From assembly GCF_002078875.1 (NCBI RefSeq), contig NC_034421.1, positions 11,642,448-11,706,447 on the forward strand: a DNA stretch of 64,000 nucleotides, written 5' to 3'. The stretch comes from Numida meleagris. Taxonomy: Eukaryota; Chordata; Aves; Galliformes; Numididae. The position numbers and the translations under genes are program-made. Under the pieces are notes generated by a model. The model was not told the origin of the DNA, did no database searches, and saw nothing but the letters and a program-made list of their open reading frames with translations. Below, piece after piece: positions 48,361 to 60,718 of the stretch. Each line of letters begins with the position of its first letter. Position 1 is the stretch's first letter.

Positions 48361-50804
48361 TGTTGTATATGCAATACTTATATATATGACTTTTTTGCCC
48401 TGAGTCTTTGGTGCAAAAAATTAAGTATTCCAATTTTAGTTCTAATAGAACCTGTCATTTGAAATACATAAAAGGCTTTTAACTTTCTTTAGGGAGTTCT
48501 CTACGGAGAAGGTCTATTTAAATCCACTTAAAAGATCCAGCTGACTCAGGATCTCATTTGAGATCATATTATTCTCAGCCAAAAAAAGAATAATGTAGAA
48601 TGAAAAAACCGGTCATCCTGCCACCGCTTATTGCAGCACTGAGGACACACAATATAGGAACAGATTAATTATTTCACAAGCAAGCAGGATCATTTTCCAT
48701 CTGCTGTATAGATTGAATATTCAAATACTAAATATCCTTAATATTCTAGTGAAGGAAGCACAGTGAGGAAGCTTTTTTGTTGTTCCGAACAAAATCCAGC
48801 AAAATCCCTCAAAATGGTTAACTGCAAATCAGAACTCTAGTTTCAGAAGTATGAAGGAAAAACTGCATTTACCTTCTGGAGATTATCCTCTGCCTAATTT
48901 TATTCCTAGTTAAAATAAGAAAGAAAAGGATCCCTTTTAGTACAGATGAGGAAACTTCCCTTTTCTTTTTCCTTCCCAAAATAGGTGGATGGAAAACATA
49001 GAGCAAAGGTTTACTGGTAGTGCAGTGCATGGCAAGGTACTGGGGCAGAGACTCCAATGAGTAACTCCTCCCTTGGGAAAAGCATAATTCTTTTCTTCTC
49101 AGCCTTCCGGATGTGAACACCTCTGGTCTCCATTATACACATTTCCAATGTTCAAACACCAGCTTAAAGCATCAGTTATCTCTGAAGTTCAAGATTGATT
49201 TTCCCCACTCATACAAATATTAATCACCTTAATCTTCAAATGGGAAAAAAAATAGCATCTACTCTCTTTAAAAGACAACAAGTAAGCCATACTAGCAATA
49301 TAAAATTCCTGGAATTTGGAGCGAGGAGGGGAAGAGTCCAGAAATAATCTTAGAAAGTGAAATGAGTCATAGCACACACACAGACCACCTCTCTTCCTCT
49401 CCCTGTTTAAAAGAATTCTTTAACAGTTTTGTAATACTGCCATTTATGATTTATAGCTCAGACTATTCAAAACAGAAAGCGATCCCAGCAAAGCTTTGCT
49501 CTATACTTCACTGAATCTTTAAATGAGTACAAAATACTGTTTTCTTAGCTTGCTTTCTGGTTTCAACCTGGACTCTATTTCCATCTTCTTACACATTTGG
49601 CAAAATCATAGCTGCTTAAAATCTTCTTGTTTCCTTCTTGTATTTCTGCCTTCACTCAAAATAGGAACTGCCTTCATATATGGTCACTTCTTGTAAAATC
49701 TTGAGCAAAGCTCCTGCTGAAAATTAGATTATTTGCTGCTGTATAAAAGGTGCTGATGGAACATAACAGTCAAAGACATGTGATGAAATCTGGACTCCTA
49801 GTGCTAATCTCCAGTAGAGCCACTATGATTATTAGCCATGACAGCCAAGAATTTCTCCTCCATGTTCACCCTGCTGGGTATTCCTCAAGGAACTGCAATC
49901 TCCAACTGTTGTAAGGAATGTCTTCCCACACTTGCAACAACAAGCAGACTAACCTAAGAGTATTTTCCCTCCATATTTCATATAAATAGATCTTGATTCA
50001 GTTTTCTGAATTCAAATTCATGACCCTTAAAAACGTGGAAGTGTTACTGCATATGATGTCACTTAAGTTTCCAAGTTTCTTTAATCTAAATACATATCCA
50101 CCTACTTACGTATTATCTGCATTATATCTATTATGTATTATATGTACCTATTTATGTATTCACACACATACATGAACACTAACATTTAATTTATCTAGTT
50201 CTTGTGCATTAGAGCCATATATGCCCACGTAACTATGTAAAATGGTCAGTCAGTATGTTCAAAAGCGCTTGGTACAAATTGAGAACCAGAATCTACATCC
50301 CAATAGCTATGTAAATGCAGCCCGACTGTAGGAAATGCTTAACAAAGAACTGAAAAACCTTGGAAAACATATCTTCTTAATGGATTGAAAAACAGGGAGC
50401 ATGAAATTTGTCTTCAAAATCTTATTAGAAAATAGTCGTGTGCAAATTTGGAAATACACACTTTTGGGAACAGAAGTGGAAAGTTCTAGAATGTGTAACA
50501 CTTGTCCATGTAAAAGAGGTTTCCTAAATGTAATGAAACAGCTCTTAGATGTCACTCAGGCTATCAAATAAGACAACTACAATGTAACCCAAACTTGCTA
50601 GATAAATGCCGCACAGATTGTACCTCAAACACAGCCCACTTACAGAATTATCTGCTGCAGCACAGTTCATGTGCACTGCAGCAATAATAAAGGTGAAATA
50701 AGAAAATACTGCCAAAAAAAAAAAAACAAAATAAGTTTTGGGCACATATCTTAAACTGATTTGTTTAATCAAACATGAGATATTTTCAACCAATAAACTT
50801 TTCT
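48361..50804. other. Unique AT-rich DNA, no gene seen
   Basis: No gene. A minus frame (48869-49120) ends inside a donor-like AAG|gtaaat; no product recognised. There is an A12-13 run near 50714-50726. Confidence 0.58.
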
Positions 50805-50846
50805 TATATATATACACATGTGTGTGTATACACACATTTATATATA
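50805..50846. repeat. TA/TG/CA compound microsatellite
   Basis: Alternating TA then ACACATGTGTGTG then TATACACACA then TATATATA. Partly self-complementary with purine-pyrimidine alternation. Confidence 0.82.
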
Positions 50847-52309
50847 AAAAGGATTGTAGTAACTTTTTTTAAAATGTAGGTCAGAATAAAAAGAACTTCT
50901 GCTTTTCATCTTTGAATTAAACAAGTACAAAAAAATCCTTTCAACAAAATAGTGTAGCTACAGGAAATCCCCTGAAACAATCATTTCTAACCATTTTCTC
51001 TGCATTTCATAAATAATGAATACTCAAAAAGAACTGGTACCACATTTTTTCATGCACTAGTTATGCAACTAGGCAAAAAGATTCTCTGAAAGTGAGAAAA
51101 GTTAAGTGGATAGCACTTTGTTTTTTAAGGAAAAACTAAACTATTTTGACACCTTGCTGTCAATTCTCCCTCCCAGCTGCATTCTGAAAAAACATGCCTT
51201 GCAATTAAGTGAAACATTGTTTACAAAACTGTTTAGAATACAAAAATGTTATTCATTGAATGTCACATAAGAATTTTTCTTCTCAAAAGTAACTTTTTTT
51301 TTGTTACGGATTTTTACCCGTATCACTTATTCATACTCTGTCAAGGTAATTTGATACGCTTCTATAAATAATTATGAGTGACTTAATTTTCAGAATAGGA
51401 CTGTAAAAGAGAAACAGTCTCACCCACACTCAACTCCCAGGAATAAGAAGTAATTTGCCTGAAAATGTGTCCTTTTCTCTGTTTTTCATGGAAACTCAGG
51501 TGCCTGGGGAGACAAGATCACAAGGGGCTGCAGGGAAGCTGTCAGCCCACAGTCCTTGGCAGCGGCCACGGAGACCCATGCTTACAGCAGCAGGGAGCCT
51601 CCGCTTGCTGAAACACACTTAGACTCATATTTTCTCTCAGACACTAAGATTCAGCCATATGTAAAGTAAAAAAAGAGCTCCTACCGTTAAGTATGCAGAG
51701 GAACTCAGTCTTATTTATGACCATTATTTACTGCACCTCTCATGTTTGTTACATTGGGAAAACAGTCAGATTCTCAGCTGTGAAATAATCTTACTAAAGC
51801 ATGTCTGAGGTTTAGGTAAGTGGATGTGATTTCATAATGTATCATCCATAGTTCCATTTGCTAAAGTAACTGGAAAAACTACCGCTGCTCTCCAAATACA
51901 ATGGGATTTATTTATTCATTCTTACAAAATTGCCATTAGAAAAGACTTGCACAGTATTTATTTCAGTTTTCATACTTACAAGTAATTGAGGAATGGCTTT
52001 TGCTTTCTGCATATGTATTTTCAAAGACGAATGAAAGAAAACTCACCAGAACTGAAACACGTAAGTGGCATAGCATGTTTATACAGGAATAAATTGCTTC
52101 AAGTTTTCTCAGCAAGGCAGCAGCCACATAAGCTGCTTTTATGCATGCAGTTTGCCAAACTAGTTTGAATACTTTTTTCACACACTGTAGCTTATCATCT
52201 CCTTTTTAGTAGTCAGATAATTATGTATTAATCGTGAGAGTGGGAAATGATTCAGCAGGTGTATAAAACAAAAGGAGAAACAACTAAGGAGACCAATCAT
52301 GCATAAGCA
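50847..52309. other. Unique DNA with one GC patch, no gene seen
   Basis: No gene recognised. A GC-richer patch at about 51495-51610 has no identified origin. Donor-like sites gtaagtgg at about 51815 and 52060 (plus) lack convincing acceptors. Confidence 0.58.
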
Positions 52310-52590
52310 TGTGATTAACTGACACGTGAATGCCCATGCAGTTCATGTTTGAGCCTCCCCAAAGTTCCCATATGAACACCCAATTAGTTCTTGCATGAGT
52401 GTTCAATCGCAGCCCAATTCACGCATGAACGCCCAACTAATTTCTGCAGGGATGCCAAACTAGTTCATGCACACTCACACAGTAACAGCATAGCATGCCA
52501 TTCATTCATGCAGTAGCACCCAGTTCTGCCGTGCACAATACTCAGTTATCTCCCGTGTGGGCACAAAGCCAGTTAACACATGTTGACCAC
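52310..52590. repeat. Degenerate minisatellite, ~23-30 bp units
   Basis: Roughly ten diverged units share words like 'gcatgaac', 'gcccaacta', 'agttcatgc' and 'cccaatta' (for example 52325-52353, 52378-52402, 52421-52443, 52444-52469, 52519-52541). Unit length varies between about 23 and 30 bases, with strong divergence between units, so the array is old. No protein frame runs through it. It abuts a CR1 copy. Confidence 0.65.
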
Positions 52591-52600
52591 ACACTGCAGG

Positions 52601-52710
52601 TCATACAGTCGTAGAGTGGCTTGGGTTGGAAAGGACCTTCAAGATCATCTAGTTCCAACCTCCCACTGTGGGCTGGTGGCCATGCACTAGATCAGGCTGC
52701 CCGGGGCCAC
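52601..52710 (-). mobile_element. CR1 LINE 3' fragment
   Basis: The plus strand shows 'gagtggcttgggttggaaag', 'gaccttcaagatcatctagt', 'tccaacctcccactgtgggc', 'ctagatcaggctgcccgggg': the complement of the CR1 3' end. About 110 bases remain. It begins some ten bases after the degenerate tandem array. Confidence 0.92.
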
Positions 52711-53118
52711 AGCCGTGAGGTCTCAGGTCACCTCCCACAGCAGGGTCCAACAGCTCTGCCACTGGGGGAGCAGCTCATGGACAGAACACTGGGCAGCTCT
52801 GCTCAGACATTTAAGGGCATTGGCTGCCAGGGAAGGAAACTTGTGAGGGGAAGTATGCTGGGAGACAGTGAAAGAGAGAATGCTGAGGAGACCTGGCTGG
52901 AGGCAGAATAGTGGGAAGTCTTTGATCAGCTTTCATAGTTTTAAAAACAAAACACTCCAAATGAGGCAGAATAGAGATTAACATCGGGTATCCTACAGCT
53001 TGGCAATTTCCCTAATCATTCTGCCATAGTCTCTCTCCCAAGGTCATACCTTTTCATACTGACAGATTTTCCTGTTAAGTATTAAGAGTAAATATTTCAA
53101 TTTTATTTCTTGTATCTT
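52711..53118. other. GC-rich unique DNA next to CR1
   Basis: The 210 bases to about 52920 are GC-rich and open on the plus strand (frame 52621-52911), but the frame starts within CR1 antisense and has no domain. They may be an unrecognised repeat. AT-rich unique DNA follows. Confidence 0.45.
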
Positions 53119-53222
53119 TAGCTACCAACTTGGTGAATATAGCTAATAAAATAAAATATAGTATTAGCTATAATATTAGCTACATATATAATATTACTTG
53201 TACATGGATATAGCTAATAAAA
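53119..53222. repeat. Cluster of five TAGCTA palindromes
   Basis: The palindrome TAGCTA occurs at 53119-53124, 53140-53145, 53165-53170, 53177-53182 and 53211-53216. Around two of them a longer unit (gaatatagctaataaaa at 53135-53151; ggatatagctaataaaa at 53206-53222) is repeated almost exactly. The intervening sequence is AT-rich. Confidence 0.8.
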
Positions 53223-55484
53223 GTGATTGGACATTGGGATTTAGTTTGACTGTAAAATGCATGCTTTTTGGAAGACAAATACTGATGATACAAAGCTGTA
53301 GATAAATACCTGATATGAATAAGTTAGTAAGTAGAAAACTGGCTCCAGTCATCTACTAGTATGAATTTGAAATTGCTTTGTTGCGTCCTTACTTCTATAC
53401 TTCTTACTTTTACATCATGGAAAATGTAATTTCAGCTGTTAGAGAAAAAGTCAGAATCTCAGTTGTGCAGTGAATGCATGCACACGTGTGTACGTACATG
53501 GATTTGCTTAAATGCCTCCAGTCATTTCAGGCAAAACATGGGCACAATAGAATATGCACATAACTCAGCCAAGATAGGGTAAATTATTCCAAATTGTAAT
53601 TCACCACAACTTAAGAGGTCTTTTGTGTTTGCTTTATAATGTCGAACAATGAAAAATCGCAGAGCACTAACAGAGCAGTGCTTCAGAAACACCATTACAC
53701 CACATGCAGTGACAGTAAGTGTGCCACAGCCCGACACTTCAGTCATGATGGACTCTGCAATATGGAATCAGATACTTAACCACTGGTTGCCCACACACTT
53801 CGTATGTAGAGATCCCTCTAGTGTACTAATTAGTTCAGAATGTAGCTGCCAAAATTAAATGACAGAAAAGACTAATGCATCATAAATATCCCACCTGAGT
53901 AAAATAAGAAAACATCTGTTAGAGTGCTTCAAACATTCATTTACTTACAGAGAAAAATAGTCATGAATAAAAAAGGAAAAAGCAAAATGGGGAAGAAAAA
54001 AAAAAGGGCACAGAGTAAATGTCCATTTCTGCCTCTTCTATAGAACTAGATTTAATCCTCCTGCTAGACAGCTTCCTTTTCCATGCAACAGATTCAAATA
54101 GGAGTTTATGTGCACACTGTAGTGGCAATTGAGTCTGGTCTTTTGGTGAAAGACATAGGGGGAAAAAAAGAAGGTATATTCTCCTGAGCTCCAACAGCTT
54201 TGTCCATTACAGAGTGGAAAAAAAGTTTCTCATCTCCCTGACACACATAAATTAGTTTCCAACCACCTCGTGGTCATCATTTCTCTTCATACAAAAACCT
54301 GGGCCCTCCCTTCTCTCTTTCAGCTATTAGAGGTCCTACACCAATATTTATGTAAGCGCGAAAAAAATACAACATAAGATGGCTGTCCTGGCTAAAAGAC
54401 CAATACTACATTGATGCTTACACCTCCAGCACAACTGAAGAGTACACATCTCCTCTCCTGTTACCTTCTCCCCAGGGCAAAGTGAGACTATGGAATTTCC
54501 ATGTAACAATTAGTAAACAGAGGAAGGTGTAGGGTCACAAATGGTAAAGCCGGTAATGGATCCAGCTGGATGCCGACAGACAAAGCACTCCTGAGTCATT
54601 AGAACAGTCTAATTCTCTAACAACAGATTGCTTTAAAATGAATGATAAACAACACCTTTTATCTCAAGTGCTTTGTAGCATTTCTATTTATTACAGAATA
54701 GCTGGCTTCATTGAGATGGCTGCTTCTTAAAGGTGGCGGAAATGCTTCCCACTACTCAGTCCCAGTCAGGAAGAACATTCTATTATAAATGCAAAATAAT
54801 GAAATATAAAAATAAGAGACCTTCTAGATATATGTTAAGCAGAATAAATGAAAAATGCATTGCTGGTGTCATATTAAATCTCTTTAACACAGTCTCTTTT
54901 TCCCAAAACACTTTCCTCCCATTCAAACACTGATCTGATTTGAAGTAAGCTATTTCTATGGAAAGAGTACCCAGTATTAAAGAATTTGGGGCAATTTATT
55001 TCTTAGGCATCATGGAGAAATGCTTGTTGCAGATAAAACAGTCGTGACTTGGTTTAGGAGCAATTAATGCGAAGTTCTAATCACTGATTTCGGTATTGAG
55101 TATCTGGGTATGTCTAAGTTTAACTTACAATGTATCCTAAGACTTATAAATCAAACTAGAATGGACTGACATGAGGGATAAATCCAAAGCCCTATACATA
55201 AATCAGGAATCGAAAGTACATCGACAAATTAAATGCATAAATATAAAATAATATGCCAAGCCATTTCAGACTAGCTTAATTCATAAATATTTCTACCTCT
55301 CACTTCATCAACAAGCCTATTAAGTGCACTGAGCATCTCTGACATACAATTTGAACATATTTTAATCTTTAAATTTTGTAATCCACAAAAATGAAGACTG
55401 TGTCTCCACACAGTACTCTCAGGAAAACAAAGCAACACCTCTCAGTTTTACCGGGTTCATTGTGAAAAACAGAGAAAGGAAGGC
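53223..55484. other. Unique AT-rich DNA, no gene seen
   Basis: Nothing recognised. An A-run lies near 53995-54005. Confidence 0.6.
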
Positions 55485-55503
55485 AAAAAAAAAAAAAAAA
55501 AAA
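55485..55503. repeat. Poly-A, 19 bases
   Basis: Uninterrupted A19. No retroposed gene body is recognisable on its 5' side. Confidence 0.9.
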
Positions 55504-57484
55504 GGCAATTAACCAACTCCCCACCCCAAGCCCCCATACAGAAGTTCCAATGTATACTAATTTAAAATTAAACAACATCAGGTCCTATGAGAAGTAATTG
55601 TCAAATTGAGTATCGATTCTTTCTGAGTTGCTAAGGAAAACAAAGTTCCTAAGGAAAATTAATTTTCTACTAATTTATGTTATGCATACTAGTCATACAA
55701 CTAGTCTGCTTGACTTTGATTTTTTTTCTTTGGCAAGGCTTATGATCTCTTTTTAAACACTTATCTTTTAATTATTACTATTATTTTTTAATCAATACTG
55801 TCATTAGGTAGCACTGAGGATAGGCAATGCAGATATTCTCCCATTTTCTCCGTCTCCTTCATGATGCTAACAGAAGTAGGAAAATGTTTCTATTTATTTG
55901 CTGGAATTGCTGCTGATTCAAAACAGTCTGATGCATTCCAGTTATAGAGATGCAGCATATACCTGGCAATCCAATGACATTTTTCGATTTAATAACAGAA
56001 ACATGACAATTAGTGAAATAATTGCGAAGTTACTAAGGATCTAAAGATCCATTTGCTGGGAGGAAATGAGAAAATAATTCCAGTTTCTCCGATAAGGCTT
56101 TTAAAATAATCATATTCACATAGGAATGCATTCATTTATGCCATCAGTTTGTAAGCAATGGGATTTCTGACAAATGTTGTACTCTATCGAGTTTTGATTA
56201 CTAATGGTAACTATTTCATGCAGAGAAGTGCACACCACCTTCTCAGAAATAAAAAAGAGAAAATTTGGCATGAGGGGGAAAAAAGCAAGGGTTAATAGTG
56301 CTCTTCCATCTGAAAACCAAGTTAATGCTAAGCAATAGCTGTTTACAAAATTGTCACGACACAGCTGGAACTCTTTGGCTTACAAAGTTAAACAGAACAG
56401 CCCCAGAAGAAATGAAGGGAAGAATTTCCAACAAAAATATGCCTACCGTGAATAAGCCTAAGAGGAATTGAAAACCTACAAGGAAAGATGCTTGAACAAA
56501 AGAGACAGCTCTTTTGTGGTTCAGACTACAGGCACGCTCTGATAAAGGTGCTAAGCGAGCTATGTGCTGCAGCCAATGAGATTTTTCACATCCAAATGTA
56601 GGCTGGTGAATCAGCATCATAACCACGATACAGAGACCCAAACAGGTCCTAGTAAACTCAGGACCCCAGTGTGCTCTTGTTTAACCAGCAATGGAGAGTG
56701 AGAAATGCACCTGTGTTACAGAGTCCCAGCAGGAAAGCACTAATGACTTACATTTAGGAAGAAAAGGGAGCATTGAGATTTCCACCACATTATCCCAGCT
56801 ACAGAAGAAGACAGCACTTGCTGCTGTCTAAGAGTTTAGAGGGCTTTGGTCAGTCATGAAGGACAACCCAAGGCCCTCACAGTTTTTGAGATCACCATCA
56901 CCAGAACACCTCTGAAATCTGCATTTATAGCTACCAGAGACTTTGCACAGAATCACAGAAAAAAAAGCCTCAATCATCTGTCCCAATAACTCCTTAAAAA
57001 CAAAATTCTATGGACCAGGGACTTTCCCTATAATGTTTTCTCACGTATTGTTTATACTATATTTGAGCAGCAGTGTTTTTAGAGGCCTCAACAATCATTC
57101 ATTAGTGTGTACAACATAATTGCATACAATTTTATTATCCCACTGAGTAGGTAGAAATATTTAATTCTTATGTACTACATGACAGTGGGATTTGCTTCAG
57201 CCAATACATCTTATGCTTCTGCAGCGCGTACTTTCTGTAGTGAGATGAATGCTTGTACAAAGCACACGTAGATACTTCACTGACAATATTTGGCAGCATT
57301 TTAAATAAAAATCGTGCCTCTGCCACATTAACAACAACCTAAACTGTTTTCTTTTGTGTTCCGTCCTCCTTCAGAAAATCCACAGAAAACAGAAGCATAA
57401 ATTAACAACAACAACAACAAAAAAGGGAATAAGTTGAAGTTTGATCTTGTTATTTCCAAAACTAATCTTTCTTTCATTTTCTAG
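55504..57484. other. Unique AT-rich DNA, no gene seen
   Basis: No gene. Near 56948, 'cagaatcacagaa' recalls a CR1 terminal repeat but is not followed by a CR1 body. A CAA microsatellite lies at about 57402-57422. Confidence 0.58.
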
Positions 57485-57690
57485 GTAACACTGAAGAAAA
57501 AGTGCCACAAACAGAACAGTTGTTCACCTGATTTGTGTGGACAGAAGCCCAGTTTGGCCTAAAAATCAGAGGGAATGCATGTGCACGTGCCGGCTGCTAG
57601 CAACAATACTGCGATGAAACAGCACCATGGAAGACAGGCCCAGAACTTCATTCATGGGCAAAAATAAAGCAAATGACACCTCCTCCTAAG
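57485..57690 (+). other. Candidate terminal exon (plus strand)
   Basis: A strong acceptor precedes 57485: branch-like 'actaat', then the pyrimidine tract 'ctttctttcattttctag'. The longest frame is 25 codons and ends with KPSLA at a TAA (about 57559-57561). An AATAAA signal lies at 57663-57668. The gene is unrecognised, and no upstream exon was found. A 3' exon of a non-coding RNA or a decoy is possible. Confidence 0.22.
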
Positions 57691-57837
57691 CCACGCTTTT
57701 ATGAAAGATTCAATTACACAGATAGTAAAATCAGCTAGAGTTTCAGAGCATTAATGTACACTTTCACATAGAGAACACAATGTTTTTTGTTGGTGCTTCA
57801 AGACAACTGATAATTTGCCAGTTATGGTTCTCTTATT
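57691..57837. other. Unique AT-rich DNA
   Basis: Nothing recognised. Confidence 0.6.
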
Positions 57838-57862
57838 AAAAAAAAAATATATATATATATAC
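57838..57862. repeat. Poly-A followed by (TA)n
   Basis: Ten A followed by about seven TA units. Simple sequence. Confidence 0.88.
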
Positions 57863-57931
57863 CATAAGAGATCCCAGAACTATTTTAAACTGCAGCAAGA
57901 AAATAATATCCAGTATCAGAGGGGCACTTAC

Positions 57932-57992
57932 CTTCACAGAGACAGCAGTGACTTGACAATTTCATAAAGAAATGGAGGCAAGATATATTCCT
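57932..57992 (-). other. Candidate 61-nt exon (minus strand)
   Basis: On the minus strand a consensus donor AAG|gtaagtgcc follows position 57932, and a weaker acceptor (tttattttcataattgag) ends at 57993. One frame is open across all 61 bases. No neighbouring exon or known product was identified. Confidence 0.17.
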
Positions 57993-60649
57993 CTCAATTA
58001 TGAAAATAAACATAAATATAAAAATACTGTCTACAATCAAATAATAAAGTTCTTAATTTTATTAATAATGGGAAGTTTTAGAAAGATCTATTAAGTTAAG
58101 TCTATCTATGAACTGAAGGAATTTACCATGTCTTTTGATATGCTAACAGCCAGATTTCCTCTGCCAGATGGGGGTATCCAGAGAGACAGTCCCTACTGCT
58201 ATTGTTTATACAGCAAATTATTGTTCTGTTGTCTTAGGGAATATGAAAGTGGGAGTTCAAGGTAAAGACTAATCGAGATGAAACTTCGCACAAAATTAAC
58301 AACTTTAATTTGTTTATGTTCAAACTCAACATGGAATCAGAATAAGTACTCTTGTAATTCAACTCCAAGTTTCACAGCAGAACTTAGAGGGTGCTTTCTG
58401 ACTAATGGAAAGATATGAGCTGTCTGGCTGGCTTTAGGTTTAACTTCTTAAGATCTTCAATCTGCTGAGCAAATTCAATGAATTTACCAGCTTGTGTTTT
58501 CTACAAAGAAAGGTAAAAGCATCACAGTTTGCAGGCGAAATAAAATAGCGCACGACCACAGAATTATTAATCATCATTAATCATACTTTATCTTGGGACT
58601 CCTACGTAAAACAAACAAAGAAAAAAAATCTGCAGCATGGTATTAATCTGAATGACAATCTTCAGAAAAGTTTTACTTCGTTTCCATTAAATTACAAGAC
58701 ACGGGATTACACAAGAAAACCAGTCAAACTCAGCACTGCAGTCCACACAAAATCTTCCCTAGTTTAATGTATGCCAAAACTATTCTACCTACCTCAGTTT
58801 ACTAATGCTGAAAAGTTCTCCACAGTTAGGGTGTATCTTCACACACCGAGTTATCCACAAAGCCCGAGGTGGTATCTGAGCCAAATCAGACCAAAAGTCT
58901 GTCCATACAAGATGGCTGCTGGAGGCTTGTTTGACTTGGAAGCAGTCTTGTTGCCATTACACTGTGCTACCTGGTATCACTAATATTAATTTTAAACAGA
59001 CTAAGCACTTGCAGAACGCAGGACTTGAACTGATTAGCTTTCCATTCTCAGCTGAACAGTACCAGAGAAACACGTATCTCTATATAAACATGTACCTTTA
59101 AGTTACCAACTTAGGCTGCAGTCACTGTGAAGCGTTATTCCAAGGGAACTCAGAGAGTGAGTGATGACAAAGTACAACCTTGACCTTTGAACTAACACAG
59201 AGTATGGTGCGGGTGATGGTAACACCGAGTTTTTCTCTCTCATACATGTTTGTGTCTATTTCTCCATGAGGGTAATTTTCCCATACTAGTTAGACGCTAA
59301 AAAACCATGTAAAATTTACTTTCTTATATGGAGAACTGAAGCAGTAAGATTTTCTCTACGCTGTTCATTGCAGATGAGGTGTGAAAACAGAAACTGTATG
59401 GAGACAAAATCGTTTCAGAAGAAAGAGGAACTGAACAGAAATTTGAAAGCAACCATTATTTGAAAACAGAAAAGAAAGGCTAATGGAAACATTTCACATG
59501 AGTGGATTTGATTATTTTGAAACCACCTGAAAAAGATTCCCATTTATAATTTTGATTTCCTGTAACCATGCCAAAAGATGCCAAAATCTATTATAATTGA
59601 TATTGTTTTTCCCTTATTGTATGTTCCACTATAAAACTCATATTTATTTGTTGACAGCACAGTAGAATTGTGAACATGTGTCTCAGCGTGTATGTATCTA
59701 ATTGACAAGCTAAGGTTGAAAATAATTAATATCTAGTATTTACAAAATGTCTGAGCTGGAAATCCAATTTACCAGGGACGGAACAGCCCATTGCCTCCAT
59801 GAAGGAGAGCAATAGATAGAAAAGAACACCACCTAGGCCCATCCATATCTCAGCCCGCTTGTAGAACCACAGGCAGCAATACGCGTGTGCTTTAATTATA
59901 CTGATCTGCAAACTTTCCACCTGACACAATCTAAACCTAGCCAAAATACAGTCACTGAACAGCAGACAAATGACATCTTTGGGTATGTACAGCTCTGGCT
60001 TTGTCATGAATTAACTTGTTCTTTCTTATCTCCATCATCCATTTCTCACTTCTATCCTTCCACCCATGAAATTGTGTATTACTGCTCTCAAGACAGTCGG
60101 AAAGAGAATAACCTAAGAAAATGTTAATAGTGAAGTATCTTCAAAAATTATTAAAGAATGTTTTAATATCATTGTATGATCAAAACATGCAAAAAGATTG
60201 TTATGCAACTTTACTAGGTACATCACTAATATGGAATAAATACACATTTTATATGAACTTTTGTACCGATGAAATTGCCCTTTTTTTTGGTATGTTTTCC
60301 ATGTCTTTTTTTCTAGCTGCTTTTGCATAAAGTTCAGGTGAGCAATGAAACATTAACAGGCCTTCAGAGCACTTTGATCCTCAAGGACAGAGGCTGGGAA
60401 ATTCTGTAAGAGCGGGCTCTCTCCACAAGAAACTGAGGGCAGACAGCATATATAAATGTAATTTCTCCTAGTTGTGCATGTGTTGGGGTGCAGCTGGGGG
60501 CAGCAATGCATTTAATATCTGTTACAAAGCAAAACAGGCCAAAAGGATTAAGTCTGAGTTCATTTCCAGGACAAGTCCTTCTAGCATGATGTAATTGCAC
60601 TACAGAGTAGAATCCATGTATAAAACCATTTTAAGGACTAGTTCACAAT
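57993..60649. other. Unique AT-rich DNA, no gene seen
   Basis: No gene or repeat recognised. The 93-codon minus frame at 59726-60007 has no known domain and is partly mirrored by a plus frame. Confidence 0.58.
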
Positions 60650-60718
60650 TCCTTAGGTCAGAAAATACCATTAAATAATCCAGTTTGATCTCCCATATAC
60701 AAAAGCCAAGCAAACAAG
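60650..60718 (-). mobile_element. Ancient CR1-like 3' end
   Basis: The plus strand reads 'taggtcagaaaataccatta', 'ataatccagtttgatctccc', 'atatacaaaagccaagcaa', which fits the diverged complement of the 3' end of an old amniote CR1 as seen in turtles and crocodilians. Short and eroded. Confidence 0.5.

Noticed and set aside
52310..52590. CRISPR array
   Set aside because: Units are diverged and variable in length, with no identical repeats or distinct spacers, and the DNA is vertebrate.
56945..57005. CR1 end starting 'cagaatcacagaa'
   Set aside because: Only the first dozen bases resemble CR1; what follows does not continue the match.
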